Source: CAVQRB01 sp963715055
GTDB taxonomy: Bacteria; Pseudomonadota; Alphaproteobacteria; Rhodobacterales; Rhodobacteraceae
Length of the DNA: 64,000 nucleotides
NCBI GenBank assembly: GCA_963715055.1
Contig: CAVQRB010000002.1
Span: 186,001-250,000, forward strand
Direction of reading: 5' to 3'
The notes below the pieces were generated by a model. It did no database searches and was not told the origin of the DNA. It worked only from the letters and a program-made list of their open reading frames with translations. Shown here piece by piece: positions 17,654 to 26,887 of this stretch. A program made the position numbers and the translations under genes. Each line of letters begins with the position of its first letter. The first letter of the stretch is position 1.

Positions 17654-19204
17654 TCAGCTTTCGGGGGCGGCACCGCCCGCAGCGGTCCGTTTGGCGATGA
17701 AGGCACGCAGGTTCTCCAGCCGGGTCTCATCGACAGTAGGCCTTGCGTCCTCAGCGAGGATGTCTTGCCAGACCTTCGTGGCACGGGTGCTTGCGTCCTG
17801 CGCGCCGCGTTCGGTCCAGGTGCCGAAATTGGCATAGCTGTGCACAACCGGCTCATAGAATTCGGTTGTGTAGCGCGCCATGGTCTGCGGTGCTGCGAAG
17901 AAGTGGCTGCCGGGCTCGACCTGGGAAAGCGCCGTGTCGAACCCGATCTCCGCTTCGCCCGCCTGTGCGCCCGCGCAGAGATCGGCGATCATGTTGAGCA
18001 CCTCGACATCCGTGACGAGCTTTTCGTAGGAGACCGTGAGCCCGCCCTCGAGCCAACCGGCAGCATGGATGATGATGGTGGCTCCCGCCATCAGGCAGCC
18101 CCAAAGCCCCATCTGGTTCTCGTTCGCGGCCTGCACGTCGTTCAGGTTCGACGCCGATCCTGCGGCACTTCGCCAGGGCAGGTCCAGCAGCCGCGCCAGT
18201 TGTCCTGCTGCCAGCGAGGCCTGAAAGTGCGACGGCGTGCCGAAGGCCGGTGCGCCGGACTTCATGTCCACGTTCGAGGTGAAGGTGCCGTAGCAGACGG
18301 GCGCGCCGGGGCGCACAAGTTGCGTCAGGGTGATCGCCGCCAGCGCCTCGGCATGCGACAGCGTGATGGCTCCCGCGACGGTGATTGGCGCCATCGCCCC
18401 CATGAGCGTGAAGGGTGTGACGATCGACACCTGCCCGTGGCGCGCGAAGTCGATCAACCCCTGTGCCATCGGAATGTCCAGTGTGCGCGGGCTGTTGGTG
18501 TTGATGATCGTGTAACAATGCGGATTGGCCTGAAATTCTGCATCCGTCACGCCACGAAAATCGCGCAGCATCTCGAAACTGTCCATCACCTGCGGTGCGC
18601 CCCGGGCAAAGACGAATGGAAACTTGTCCGTCAGGGTCATCTGAGCTTCCAGCGTGAAATAATGACGGACATGGGTGGCCACATCCTGCGGCTCGATCAA
18701 TGGCGGCATCATCTGGAAGACGTCGAAGTGGTGCGTGAGCTGTACCAGTTCGCGGAAATCACGGCCGCTGCCCGGTCTGCGCCCGCGCGCAAGATCGGTG
18801 GCGTGAGGCGCCCCTGCACCCGGCTGGAACACCAGCGAGCCCGGTTCGAGCAGAATGTCGCGGTCGCGCGCGCCAGCCCGCCCGGTGATGGAACGGGGGG
18901 CGGAGGAAATGGCCGCCGCGACCATCTCGCGCCCGATGTAGACCATGTCGCCTTTGACGCGCGCGCCACCCGCCTCGAAGAGGGCGACGGCTTCGGGCAG
19001 CAACACCCGCATGCCCAGATCTTCCAGCGTGCGCAACGCCGTGTCGTGCATCGCGCCGATCTCATCGTCGGAGAAGACCTTCATCGGCGGAAAAGGATTG
19101 CGCAGGGTGCGATAGTCCGTCCTGCGCTGCGGTTTCTCGGCCTCGCCCGACCCGCGGCGACGGCGCCTCAGCGTCTGCTCGGGGGTGTCGGTCACGACGC
19201 TCAC
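17654..19204 (-). CDS. Trimethylamine methyltransferase (MttB) superfamily protein, non-pyrrolysine
   Basis: This 516-residue TIM-barrel protein of the MttB superfamily has the family N-terminal segment ALRTLEDLGMRVLLPEAVALFEAGGARV and the block MVYIGREMVAAAISSAPRSI. The frame has no internal TAG, so it is a non-pyrrolysine member; characterised relatives (MtgB type) demethylate glycine betaine or other quaternary amines onto a corrinoid protein. No corrinoid-binding protein gene is nearby. The GTG start overlaps the preceding stop (GTGA), coupling it to the dimethylglycine-dehydrogenase-like gene. Function in methylated-amine breakdown is inferred from family and context. Confidence 0.88.
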   Translation of the reverse strand: MSVVTDTPEQTLRRRRRGSGEAEKPQRRTDYRTLRNPFPPMKVFSDDEIGAMHDTALRTLEDLGMRVLLPEAVALFEAGGARVKGDMVYIGREMVAAAISSAPRSITGRAGARDRDILLEPGSLVFQPGAGAPHATDLARGRRPGSGRDFRELVQLTHHFDVFQMMPPLIEPQDVATHVRHYFTLEAQMTLTDKFPFVFARGAPQVMDSFEMLRDFRGVTDAEFQANPHCYTIINTNSPRTLDIPMAQGLIDFARHGQVSIVTPFTLMGAMAPITVAGAITLSHAEALAAITLTQLVRPGAPVCYGTFTSNVDMKSGAPAFGTPSHFQASLAAGQLARLLDLPWRSAAGSASNLNDVQAANENQMGLWGCLMAGATIIIHAAGWLEGGLTVSYEKLVTDVEVLNMIADLCAGAQAGEAEIGFDTALSQVEPGSHFFAAPQTMARYTTEFYEPVVHSYANFGTWTERGAQDASTRATKVWQDILAEDARPTVDETRLENLRAFIAKRTAAGGAAPES

Positions 19205-21607
19205 CCGCGCATCGCCTTGCCTTCGGGGTCATAGGGCGAGGCCGCGATGACCCGCGCCTTGCATTCGATCCCCACCACATGCACCGACAGATCGGTGCCC
19301 GGCGCGCATCTGTCCTGATCCACCATGGCCATCGCAAGCGACTTTCCGAGCGTATGTCCAAAGCCGCCGGAGGTGACGAAACCCACGCGCTTGCCGTCCT
19401 TCCAGACCGGCTCGAAGCCGCTGGCGTCAGCGTCCTGCGCTGCAATCTCAAGCGTCACCAGCTTCTGCGCGGGGCCGTTGCCGTCGCGTTCGGCAAGGGC
19501 GGCGGTTTTGCCGACGAAGTCCTTGTTCCAATCGATCCAGCGGTCCATGCCGGTCTGGCCTGCCGTGTAGCCTTGGGTGAATTCCTTGGACCAGATGCCG
19601 AAGCTCTTCTCCAGCCGCAGCGACAGCAGCGCGTTGAAGCCAACCTCGCGGATGCCGTGCGCGGCCCCGGCCTCCAGCAGCGCCTTGCGCAGCCCGATAT
19701 GATCCGCCGCGGAACAATGGATTTCGTAGCCAAGCTCGCCGGTGACCGACAGCCGACCCACCTTGCAGCGGTAAAGTCCGATGTCGAAACTGCCGCAGCC
19801 CATGAACGGCAATTCGCCCACCGGTCCGTCGGTCAACTGTTCGATGACTTTCCGGCTGTTCGGGCCCGAGAGCGAGAAGCCCACGGTTGCGTCGCCGATG
19901 TCGCGCAAGGTGACACCCGCGTCCATATGGGCTTCGAACCAGCGCATGTGCCATTCGCGCAGGTAATAGCTTCCCATGATCCACCAGGTGCCATCGCCCC
20001 AGTTGAAGACCGTGAGATCACCCTTGAGCCTGCCTTCCTCCGAGAGCATGGGCGCGAGCCTTGCTCGCCCCGGTGCAGGCAGCTTCGAGGCCATGATCCG
20101 GTCGAGCCACTTTTCCGCACCCGGCCCGGAAACCTCGAAGCGCGAGAAGCCGGAGATGTCGAGCAGGCCCACCGCCTCGCGCACCGCCTTGCATTCCGCG
20201 GCCACGATCTCATGCGCGTTGGAGCGTTTGAGGGTCGGGTTTTCAGTGAACCCTGCGTCCGGCGCGAAGTAGAGCGGCACTTCCAGTCCCCAGCTCGCAC
20301 CCCAGCGGCAGCCCGCGGCACTCATGTCCGAATAGGCCGGTGCCATTTTCAGCGGGCGCCCTGCGGGCAGCTGTTCGTTGGGATAGGTCATCACGAAACG
20401 GCGGGTGTAGAACTGCCCCGTGGTCTCCTTGATGAAGCGCTTGTTCTGGGCGTAATCGCCGTAGCGCGCCACATCCATGCCGAAGACATCTGCCTCGGGC
20501 TCCCCGTGGATCATCCATTCCGCCAGCGACTTGCCGACGCCGCCGCCCTGCAGGAAGCCCGCCATCACGGCACAGGCGCACCAGTAGCCTTTCTTGCCGC
20601 TGCACCGGCCCCACCAGCGGGTTGCCATCCGGCGAGAAGGTGAAGGCGCCGTTGACCCAGGTCTTGACACCCACATTCTGCAGCGCCGGGTAGCGCTCAA
20701 AGCCCAGCGTCAGCTCGCGCTCAATGCGGTCGGTGTCTTCCTGCTGCAGCTCAAAGCCATACTCCCAGGGTGCGCCGTCCATCATCCAGTGCTGATGGTC
20801 GACCTCGTAGATGCCCATCAGCATCCCCTTCTGATCCTGCCGGATGTAGGTGAAGCCTTCCAGATCGACGGTCAGCGGAATCTCGAAATCCAGTTGTTCG
20901 AGTTCCGGGATCGTATCCGAAATCAGGTAGTGGTGGTTGAGCGGCGAGACCGGCAATTCGATGCCTGCCATGCGCCCGACCTGCTTGGCCCAGAGACCGG
21001 CGGCATTGACGACATGCTCGGTCTGGATCGTTCCCTTTTCGGTCACGACCTCCCAGCCCGTTGCCGTCTGGTTGAGCTCCAGCACCCGGTTGTGCTCGAC
21101 GATCTCCGCGCCGTGTTTCTTGGCGGCCCCCGCATAGGCATGGACCGTGCCGGTGGTGTCGACATAGCCTTCCCGGTCGGCCCACATTCCCCCCAGAATG
21201 CCATGCGTCGACATGATCGGGCATTTCTCCTGCGCCTCCTTGGGCGTGATCAGGTGCACATCCTCGATGCCGATGGACTGGAACGTGCGGTAAGCCGATT
21301 GCAGCCATTCCCAGCGGTCGGGCGTTCCGGCGAGCGTCATGCCCCCGGTCATGTGCATGCCGACGGATTGACCCGATTCCTTCTCGATCTCGCTCAGCAG
21401 ATCGATGGTATAGGCTTGGAGGCTCGCGATGTTGGGATCGGCGTTGAGCGCGTGGAACCCGCCCGCCGCGTGCCAGCTGGAGCCGGCGGTCAGGATGTTG
21501 CGCTCGATCAGGCAGACGTCTTTCCAGCCCATCTTGGCCAGATGATAGAGGACGGAAGCGCCGACGACGCCTCCCCCGATGACGACGGCGCGGTAATGCG
21601 ATTTCAC
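19201..21607 (-). pseudogene. Dimethylglycine dehydrogenase-like FAD/GcvT protein, frameshifted
   Basis: Two overlapping frames make one gene. The upstream part (from a GTG at 21607 behind a strong GGAGG site) encodes a DAO-type FAD domain with GGGVVGASVLYHLAKMG and ends in-frame at GNPLVGPVQ. The downstream part continues in another frame from GKKGYWCACAVMAGFLQGGGVGKSLAEWM through a GcvT-like folate-binding domain to 19201. One extra base at about 20599 explains the break; without it a protein of about 800 residues of the dimethylglycine/sarcosine dehydrogenase family would result, oxidising N-methyl groups with transfer to tetrahydrofolate. Both halves look otherwise intact, so the mutation is recent or is a sequence error. 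Confidence 0.85.
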
Positions 21608-21665
21608 GGGCGTTCCTCCGGCTGGCTTCGGCTGGGCGACAATTCTGCGCATGCCTTTCGATGCA

Positions 21666-21694
21666 ATAAGAGCAGTATTGGACACTTCTGTCCA
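21666..21694 (-). promoter_or_regulatory. Promoter with TetR-type operator for the methylated-amine operon
   Basis: On the minus strand a -35 box TGGACA (21694-21689) and a -10 box TCTTAT (21671-21666) are 17 bases apart, about 60 bases before the GTG start. The -35 box is one arm of a perfect palindrome, TGGACA-CTTC-TGTCCA (21679-21694), the size of a TetR dimer site. A repressor bound there would block RNA polymerase. The operon's own TetR gene is the likely binder (inference). Confidence 0.55.
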
Positions 21695-21822
21695 GAATAT
21701 TCATTGGGCGCTTGGAAGGCCGTTCAGGGCGGTGCGATTGATGCGTCTGAACGAGCTTGCTAAGGTCTGCGCCAAGGCGCTCGACGAATGGGTGCGCAAG
21801 ACCGCAGGCAAGGAGACAGTGG

Positions 21823-22437
21823 ATGAAATGGGTGATTTTCGCGGGCCTCGCAGCGCTCGGCAGTGCGGCCCTGGCCCAGACAGCCCCCTCCTTCGATTGC
21901 AGCAAGGCCAGCACATCGGCGGAAGAACTGATCTGCACGGATGAGGCCCTCGCCCGGCTCGATCGGCTGGTTGCGGAACGCTTCGACGCGGCACTTGACG
22001 TCGTGCGCGGGCTGGAGAGTGGCAGTGCTGCGGCGGAGCATGATCTGCGAGCCTACCAGCGCGGCTGGATCGCGGGCCGCGACGACTGCTGGAAAGCGCA
22101 GGATCTTGCAGCCTGCGTCAAGGACAGCTACCTGCGCCGTGACGGGGAACTCGTGGCCACCTGGCTGCTGGAGACACCGATCGGCATCGCCTACTGGTCC
22201 TGCAATGGGGATCCGGCGAATGAGGTCGTGACCTATTTCTTTGCCACGGAACGTCCCAGCGTGCGATTCGAGCGCGGCGACAGCATCGACGCAGGCGCGC
22301 TGGTCCCGACCGGATCGGGCAGCAGGTACGAAGGCAGTTTCGGACGCTCCATCTGGATCAAGGGCGAGGAAGCCACCTATCGCGAGCCCGACCCGGATGG
22401 GGCGAGCTACCAGTGCGTGCTGGCGCGCAAGGAGTGA
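21823..22437 (+). CDS. Periplasmic lysozyme inhibitor, LprI and MliC domains fused
   Basis: This 204-residue exported protein starts at the ATG at 21823 behind AAGGAGA, with a signal peptide of about 19 residues ending ALA-QTA. The LprI-like part (about 24-100) has FDCSKASTSAEELICTDEALARLD and several paired cysteines. The MliC-like part (about 125-200) has YWSCNGD, a predicted beta-barrel and a closing YQCVLARKE. Members block C-type lysozyme in the periplasm, protecting the wall against host or grazer enzymes. It is divergent from the methylated-amine operon. Confidence 0.83.
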   Translation: MKWVIFAGLAALGSAALAQTAPSFDCSKASTSAEELICTDEALARLDRLVAERFDAALDVVRGLESGSAAAEHDLRAYQRGWIAGRDDCWKAQDLAACVKDSYLRRDGELVATWLLETPIGIAYWSCNGDPANEVVTYFFATERPSVRFERGDSIDAGALVPTGSGSRYEGSFGRSIWIKGEEATYREPDPDGASYQCVLARKE

Positions 22438-22452
22438 TCCGGCCACCGGGTG

Positions 22453-24141
22453 TCAGCCGGCGATGTCCGCTTGATAGGTCACGCGCCCGCCGCAGATCGT
22501 GAGCATCGTCTCGACCGCGTGCAGATCGTTGTCCGGGCAGGCGTCGAGATCCCGGTCCAGCATGACCACATCGGCGACATATCCGGGGCGCAGCTTGCCC
22601 TTCCAGCTTTCAGCGAATTCCGCATAGGCCGCAGTGACCGTATAGGCTTCGATCGCCTCCCGGAGCGACAGCCGGTTGTCCGGCAGTCCGTCAGTCCAGG
22701 GCTTGCGCGTCACTGCGGAATGGATCGAGGCCCAAGGGTTGACCGAAGAGACCGGCCAGTCGGTGGAGAGCGCCAGCGGAATGCGCATGTCGAGCATCCG
22801 TCGCCAGGCATAGGCGCGGGAGAGGTTGGCAGCACCAATCCGGCCGAGCGTCGGCTCAAGCGGCAGGCCGCATTGCCCCGGCGGGTGCGGCGGTTGCATC
22901 GCGGCGATGACCTCCAGCGCCTTCATCCGCTCGAAGTCCTGCTCGCGCACGACCTCAAGGTGTTCGATCCGGTGTCGGCTGTCGCGGCGCCCGTTCATGC
23001 GACGCGCCTCGGCATAGGCGTCAATCACCATCGCCGTGGCCCCGTCACCAATGGAATGAACCGCAATCTGCAGGCCACGCGCATCGGCGAGGGTACACAG
23101 GCGCGCGAATGTTTCCGCGTCGAAGCGGGGCTCGCCGCGCCAGCCCGGACGGTCGGCATAGTCTTCGGCCATCACGGCGGTATGGCTGTCGAGCACGCCG
23201 TCCATGAAGAATTTCACCGTCCCGGCGGTCAGGAAGGGCGTGGCGAAATCCCGCGCCATGGCGGCGGCCTTGTCCATCTGCGCCACCGGATCGCCGGACA
23301 CATAGTGCAAAGGCACCCGCCCGCGACAGATCAGACCGCCCTCCCCGGCGATCTCGCTGAGCAGTTCCAGCGTATAGCGGTTGCCGTCCATGTTCTGGAA
23401 ACTGGTGATGCCGTGCCGCGCCATATGGGCAAGACCCCGGCGCAGCACCGCCCGGTCATGCGCGCGCTCCGCTGCCGTCGGCGGGTCTGGCGGCTCGTCT
23501 CCGGTGGAAAGGCCGAGCCGCTCGCGCCCTGCGGTGGGTGTCAGCGCGATCACGTCGTCGAAGGCATAATGCTCCTCCAGTACGCCGTTGGCCAGCCCGT
23601 CATCACCCATGACGACCCGGTTGCCCGGCGGCAGCCTGCGGCCTTCGAGAAGTCCCGCCTTGCGCAGCGCCGCCGTGTTGGCCCAGACGGTGTGATGGTC
23701 GGGCGACATCAACGCAAGAGGGCGATCCGGCAGGATCCCGTCGAGCACATGCCGGTCGAGACTGCGCTCTGCACCCAGAAGCGCGTAATCCGCAGCGGTG
23801 CAAAGCAGGATTGGCGCTAGCGCGTTGGCTTGCGCATGGGCCCGGATCGCCGCGGTGATGGCGTCCAGACCACGCATCCCGAAGAGCGACAGATATTCCA
23901 GTTCGGCAGCGCCGCTGAAAATATGGATATGGCTGTCGTTCAGACCAGGCAGGACGCTGTGCCCATCCGCGTCATGGACCTGCGTGTCGGGCCCGGCCAG
24001 CGCCTCTATGGTTGCCGTATCCCCGACAGCCAGGATTTCATCGCCGCGGATGGCCAGTGCCTTGGCCCGCGGGTTCCGGTCGTCCATCGTGATGACATTT
24101 GCGTTGACGATGACGATATCCGCCGCCTGGGGTTCTTGCAC
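22453..24141 (-). CDS. Amidohydrolase family 3 protein (YtcJ-like)
   Basis: This is a metal-dependent hydrolase of the amidohydrolase superfamily, 562 residues from the GTG at 24141. The metal-binding SHIHIF (HxH at about 71-73) follows the usual PGLNDSH strand. Later landmarks are FFMDGVLDSHTAVM, QIAVHSIGDGA, RHRIEHLE and LSTDWPVSS, matching the YtcJ group, whose members act on amides or esters; the substrate is unknown. I prefer the GTG at 24141 because GGAG lies eight bases upstream. An in-frame ATG at 24180 gives 13 more residues but has no ribosome site. It stands alone between two divergent or convergent neighbours. Confidence 0.87.
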   Translation of the reverse strand: MQEPQAADIVIVNANVITMDDRNPRAKALAIRGDEILAVGDTATIEALAGPDTQVHDADGHSVLPGLNDSHIHIFSGAAELEYLSLFGMRGLDAITAAIRAHAQANALAPILLCTAADYALLGAERSLDRHVLDGILPDRPLALMSPDHHTVWANTAALRKAGLLEGRRLPPGNRVVMGDDGLANGVLEEHYAFDDVIALTPTAGRERLGLSTGDEPPDPPTAAERAHDRAVLRRGLAHMARHGITSFQNMDGNRYTLELLSEIAGEGGLICRGRVPLHYVSGDPVAQMDKAAAMARDFATPFLTAGTVKFFMDGVLDSHTAVMAEDYADRPGWRGEPRFDAETFARLCTLADARGLQIAVHSIGDGATAMVIDAYAEARRMNGRRDSRHRIEHLEVVREQDFERMKALEVIAAMQPPHPPGQCGLPLEPTLGRIGAANLSRAYAWRRMLDMRIPLALSTDWPVSSVNPWASIHSAVTRKPWTDGLPDNRLSLREAIEAYTVTAAYAEFAESWKGKLRPGYVADVVMLDRDLDACPDNDLHAVETMLTICGGRVTYQADIAG

Positions 24142-24246
24142 GGTGCTCACTCCTTCAGATCGACCTTGCTCCAGCGCCATTCATGCGAAGCGGGAGGCTG
24201 GGTGCATGCGCTTGCGCGCTACAAGGTGCAGGTTTCGCAGTTACGC

Positions 24247-25242
24247 CTAATTCGAGCCAAGACTGCTGAAAGCCGCGACGGCGCCCGGGTGCAATTCGGC
24301 GGACAGCCCTTCGGTGCGCATCCAGTCGATGTCCGGCGCCCGGATCACGGGCGCCTCCTGGCTGATCTGGTCGAGGTTCACGAGGATTTCGGTCGCGAAA
24401 GTATAGACCAGCGGCGCGGGGATATCGCTGCGCGTGACCAGCGTCGCCGCAAGCGCCACGGTATCCACGTCAAAGGCCAGCTGTCGGTATTGGCTGATCG
24501 GGATGTAAGAGGCCTGGAACTCCGTGTTTGATGCGAGGAACCTGTCGATGGCCTCGCCGCGCAGTGGCACGATGGTAAGGTTGCAGCGTTCCAGCAACTG
24601 CCCGATCAGCGCATTCGGATGCCCCAAAAGGAGGATCGACGCGTCGACCTCGCCCGCGCAAAGCTCGCTGGCCACGGAGGAACCGGCAAGTTCATGCTGC
24701 TCGGCGAGATCCGCGCGCGACAGCCCCACCGCCTCCAGGAGTTTCAACGCGGTGGTGCGGCGCGCGGTCGCGACGCTGCCCACATCGACCCGCTTGCCAC
24801 GCAGGTCCTCGAGGCTCGAAATGCCGGAGCCTTTTTGCACGACGAGCGTCACCGCCTCCGGAAACAGAGCCATGACCGCGCGCAATTCCTCAAGTCGTCC
24901 GCTCTCCGCAAAAGGACCACGCCCGTCGACCGCGAGTTTTTGCCAGTCGGATTGCACGAGGGCGAAATCCTGATCGCCGCGCATCAGCGCCTGCAAGTTG
25001 TATATCGATCCTTTGGTCGGCTCGGGGCTGCATCTTATGACACCGCGGTGTGAGCGGTTCATGCTGTTGCAGATCGCAGAGGCTGCGGCGTAGTAGCTTC
25101 CGGCCAACGAGGCGGATCCAAGTGTCACGAAACGCAAGGAGTCCTGGGCAATGGCCGATGAGCACGACGCAGCCCAGAGACCAAGCGTAACGCCGAGCCA
25201 TCTGGTGAGCCGGGACGCCTGTCGCGCTGCTGGCTTCGTCAC
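24247..25242 (-). CDS. TAXI-family TRAP transporter solute-binding protein
   Basis: This 331-residue periplasmic binding protein of the TAXI (TRAP-associated extracytoplasmic immunogenic) family has a signal peptide at about 1-32 (SSAIA-QDS). The TAXI hallmark is LRFVTLGSASLAGSYYAAASAICNSMNRSHRGVIRCSPEPTKGS, near mature residues 3-45. A GTG start at 25242 follows GGAGGATC. TAXI proteins normally work with a fused DctQM membrane protein, but none is encoded beside it, so the membrane part is elsewhere or the protein has another role. Known TAXI ligands include glutamate and other small acids. Confidence 0.87.
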   Translation of the reverse strand: MTKPAARQASRLTRWLGVTLGLWAASCSSAIAQDSLRFVTLGSASLAGSYYAAASAICNSMNRSHRGVIRCSPEPTKGSIYNLQALMRGDQDFALVQSDWQKLAVDGRGPFAESGRLEELRAVMALFPEAVTLVVQKGSGISSLEDLRGKRVDVGSVATARRTTALKLLEAVGLSRADLAEQHELAGSSVASELCAGEVDASILLLGHPNALIGQLLERCNLTIVPLRGEAIDRFLASNTEFQASYIPISQYRQLAFDVDTVALAATLVTRSDIPAPLVYTFATEILVNLDQISQEAPVIRAPDIDWMRTEGLSAELHPGAVAAFSSLGSN

Positions 25243-25380
25243 GGTCGATCCTCCTTCGATCCTGCGGCAACCTTATCGACAGGCCCAAAACCAAGGCAAT
25301 CGGAAAGTTTGAAAACATGGGCGCCACTGGCTTCAGAAACGCTTCCTATGGATTGCGCTTCAAATTATGGTGAACCCAGA

Positions 25381-26181
25381 ATGCCTGAATTCATTTACGA
25401 TATTCCCCTGCGCCAACTGGCGATCTACACGTCGCTCGCAGCCGTGTCGGCCTTCATTATTGGTCTTTTGCTCATCAAACCCCTCTTGCGATTGCTTTTC
25501 GGAACAGGGCCGGATTTCAACGAGACGCTGGGCGTCAGCACATCGGCCTTCAACCTCTTTTACGGGTTGCTGTTGGGTCTGCTCACCGTCTCTGCCTATC
25601 AGAACAACGAAAGCGTAAAGCATGGCATCCTCGCCGAGGCAACCGCGCTGTCACAGCTTTACACGAGCACCGAAAGTTATCCGGAACCCCTTCATTCCGA
25701 GCTTGCCGGCATGTTGCGGGACTATGTGCTCTTCACGATCTACCGCGACTGGCCTGCGCACCGCGAGGGAGAATTTCTCGATGGCGGTGGCAACCGCGCA
25801 GGAGCGATCTGGCAGAAACTCTCCTCCTTCGAGCCGCAGACACGTGGCCAGGAGGTTCTGCATACTGCTGTCGTGAACGCCTTCCAGCAGTTCGCGGCAG
25901 CCCGTCAGCAAAGGATCACCGGAACCCAGACCGAGATACCCATCGTGCTGTGGTATGCCGTGCTGCTGGGCGCCCTGATGAACCTGATCTTGCTGGTGCT
26001 CGTGAAACTCAGGCCGCGTCCGCACATGCTGCTGGGGTCGATCTCGGCCTTCTTTCTGGGCGTCATTCTCTTCGTGATCGTCGCTCTGGATGCGCCCCTG
26101 CGCGGTGTCAACGGATTGAACCCCGATCCCTTCGTGCTGCTCTGGGAGCGCGAAATGGTTCTTGACGAAGGGCTGGGATGA
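25381..26181 (+). CDS. DUF4239 (bestrophin-like) membrane protein
   Basis: This is a 266-residue inner-membrane protein with spans at about 12-42, 55-75, 178-200 and 207-228, leaving a central polar stretch of about 100 residues. The segment NETLGVSTSAFNLFYGLLLGLLTVSAYQN and the following ATALSQLY are typical of DUF4239, a family described as bestrophin-like. Its activity is unknown; anion-channel or regulatory roles are guesses. The start at 25381 (MPEFIYDIPL) is preferred, with another ATG at 25348. Neither has a strong ribosome site. It is six bases upstream of the AIM24 gene and co-transcribed with it. Confidence 0.78.
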   Translation: MPEFIYDIPLRQLAIYTSLAAVSAFIIGLLLIKPLLRLLFGTGPDFNETLGVSTSAFNLFYGLLLGLLTVSAYQNNESVKHGILAEATALSQLYTSTESYPEPLHSELAGMLRDYVLFTIYRDWPAHREGEFLDGGGNRAGAIWQKLSSFEPQTRGQEVLHTAVVNAFQQFAAARQQRITGTQTEIPIVLWYAVLLGALMNLILLVLVKLRPRPHMLLGSISAFFLGVILFVIVALDAPLRGVNGLNPDPFVLLWEREMVLDEGLG

Positions 26182-26187
26182 CAAGCC

Positions 26188-26868
26188 ATGGCTGATTTCA
26201 AGGTACGCGAAATCGAAGGCATGCGGCAGGTCGTCATCGATCTGCACGACGAAACCATCCGGGCACGCAGGGGGGCGCTGTCGAACATCCGCGGTGACAT
26301 CCGGTTCACCCCGCGTCTGCCCCGTGCTGCGGACATCTTCCGCTCCGCCTTCAACCGGGAGGGACGAATCAGGCCCTTCTATTCGGGGACGGGAACCGTC
26401 CACCTTCAACCCTCGTTGCGCGGTTATCATGTCTTCGACACGCAGGCCGAAGACCGGTGGATACTCGAACCGCAGGTCTATTGGGCCTCCGAAGGCAGCG
26501 TGGACCTTGGCTTTTTCCGAGAGCGCATGTTTGCAAGTCTCTGGGCCGGTGACGGATTCCTCGTGTGGAAGACGACGCTGCAAGGCCATGGACGCGTGGC
26601 GATCAACGCGCCGGGCCCCGTTGAGGAAGTCGATGTCCATGATACGGAAATGCGGGTGCAGGGGCGACTGGTCCTTGGCCGCACTTCCGGGTTGAAGTTT
26701 TCCTCCCAGCGCGCGGCACGGTTTCCGCGCAACCTCATCTCGGGCCAGAACCGGATGCGCGTCTTCACAGGCACGGGCAAGCTGCTGATGTGCATGACAC
26801 CCTACTGGAACCAGTTCATGTACGAACGCATGACCGGGGAGGCCATCGAAGGGTCGATCTTCGAATAG
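26188..26868 (+). CDS. AIM24 family protein
   Basis: This 226-residue protein belongs to the AIM24 family (tryptophan RNA-binding attenuator-like beta fold). It has no signal peptide or membrane span. The C-terminal GTGKLLMCMTPYWNQFMYERMTGEAIEGSIFE is characteristic of bacterial members. The bacterial function is unknown; the yeast homologue affects mitochondrial inner-membrane organisation. It follows the DUF4239 gene by six bases, suggesting a shared membrane-associated role. Confidence 0.8.
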   Translation: MADFKVREIEGMRQVVIDLHDETIRARRGALSNIRGDIRFTPRLPRAADIFRSAFNREGRIRPFYSGTGTVHLQPSLRGYHVFDTQAEDRWILEPQVYWASEGSVDLGFFRERMFASLWAGDGFLVWKTTLQGHGRVAINAPGPVEEVDVHDTEMRVQGRLVLGRTSGLKFSSQRAARFPRNLISGQNRMRVFTGTGKLLMCMTPYWNQFMYERMTGEAIEGSIFE

Positions 26869-26887
26869 CCGGCCGTTCCCGCTGTTT

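Noticed and set aside
17654..19204. Pyrrolysine-type trimethylamine methyltransferase
   Set aside because: The frame has no internal TAG codon and no pyl genes are present, so it is the non-pyrrolysine branch.
17042..19234. 730-codon plus-strand frame across the TetR and MttB genes
   Set aside because: It is antisense to two recognised genes and its composition is typical of a shadow frame.
20590..20610. Programmed frameshift in the dimethylglycine-dehydrogenase-like gene
   Set aside because: There is no slippery sequence or following structure, and the family is encoded in one frame elsewhere.
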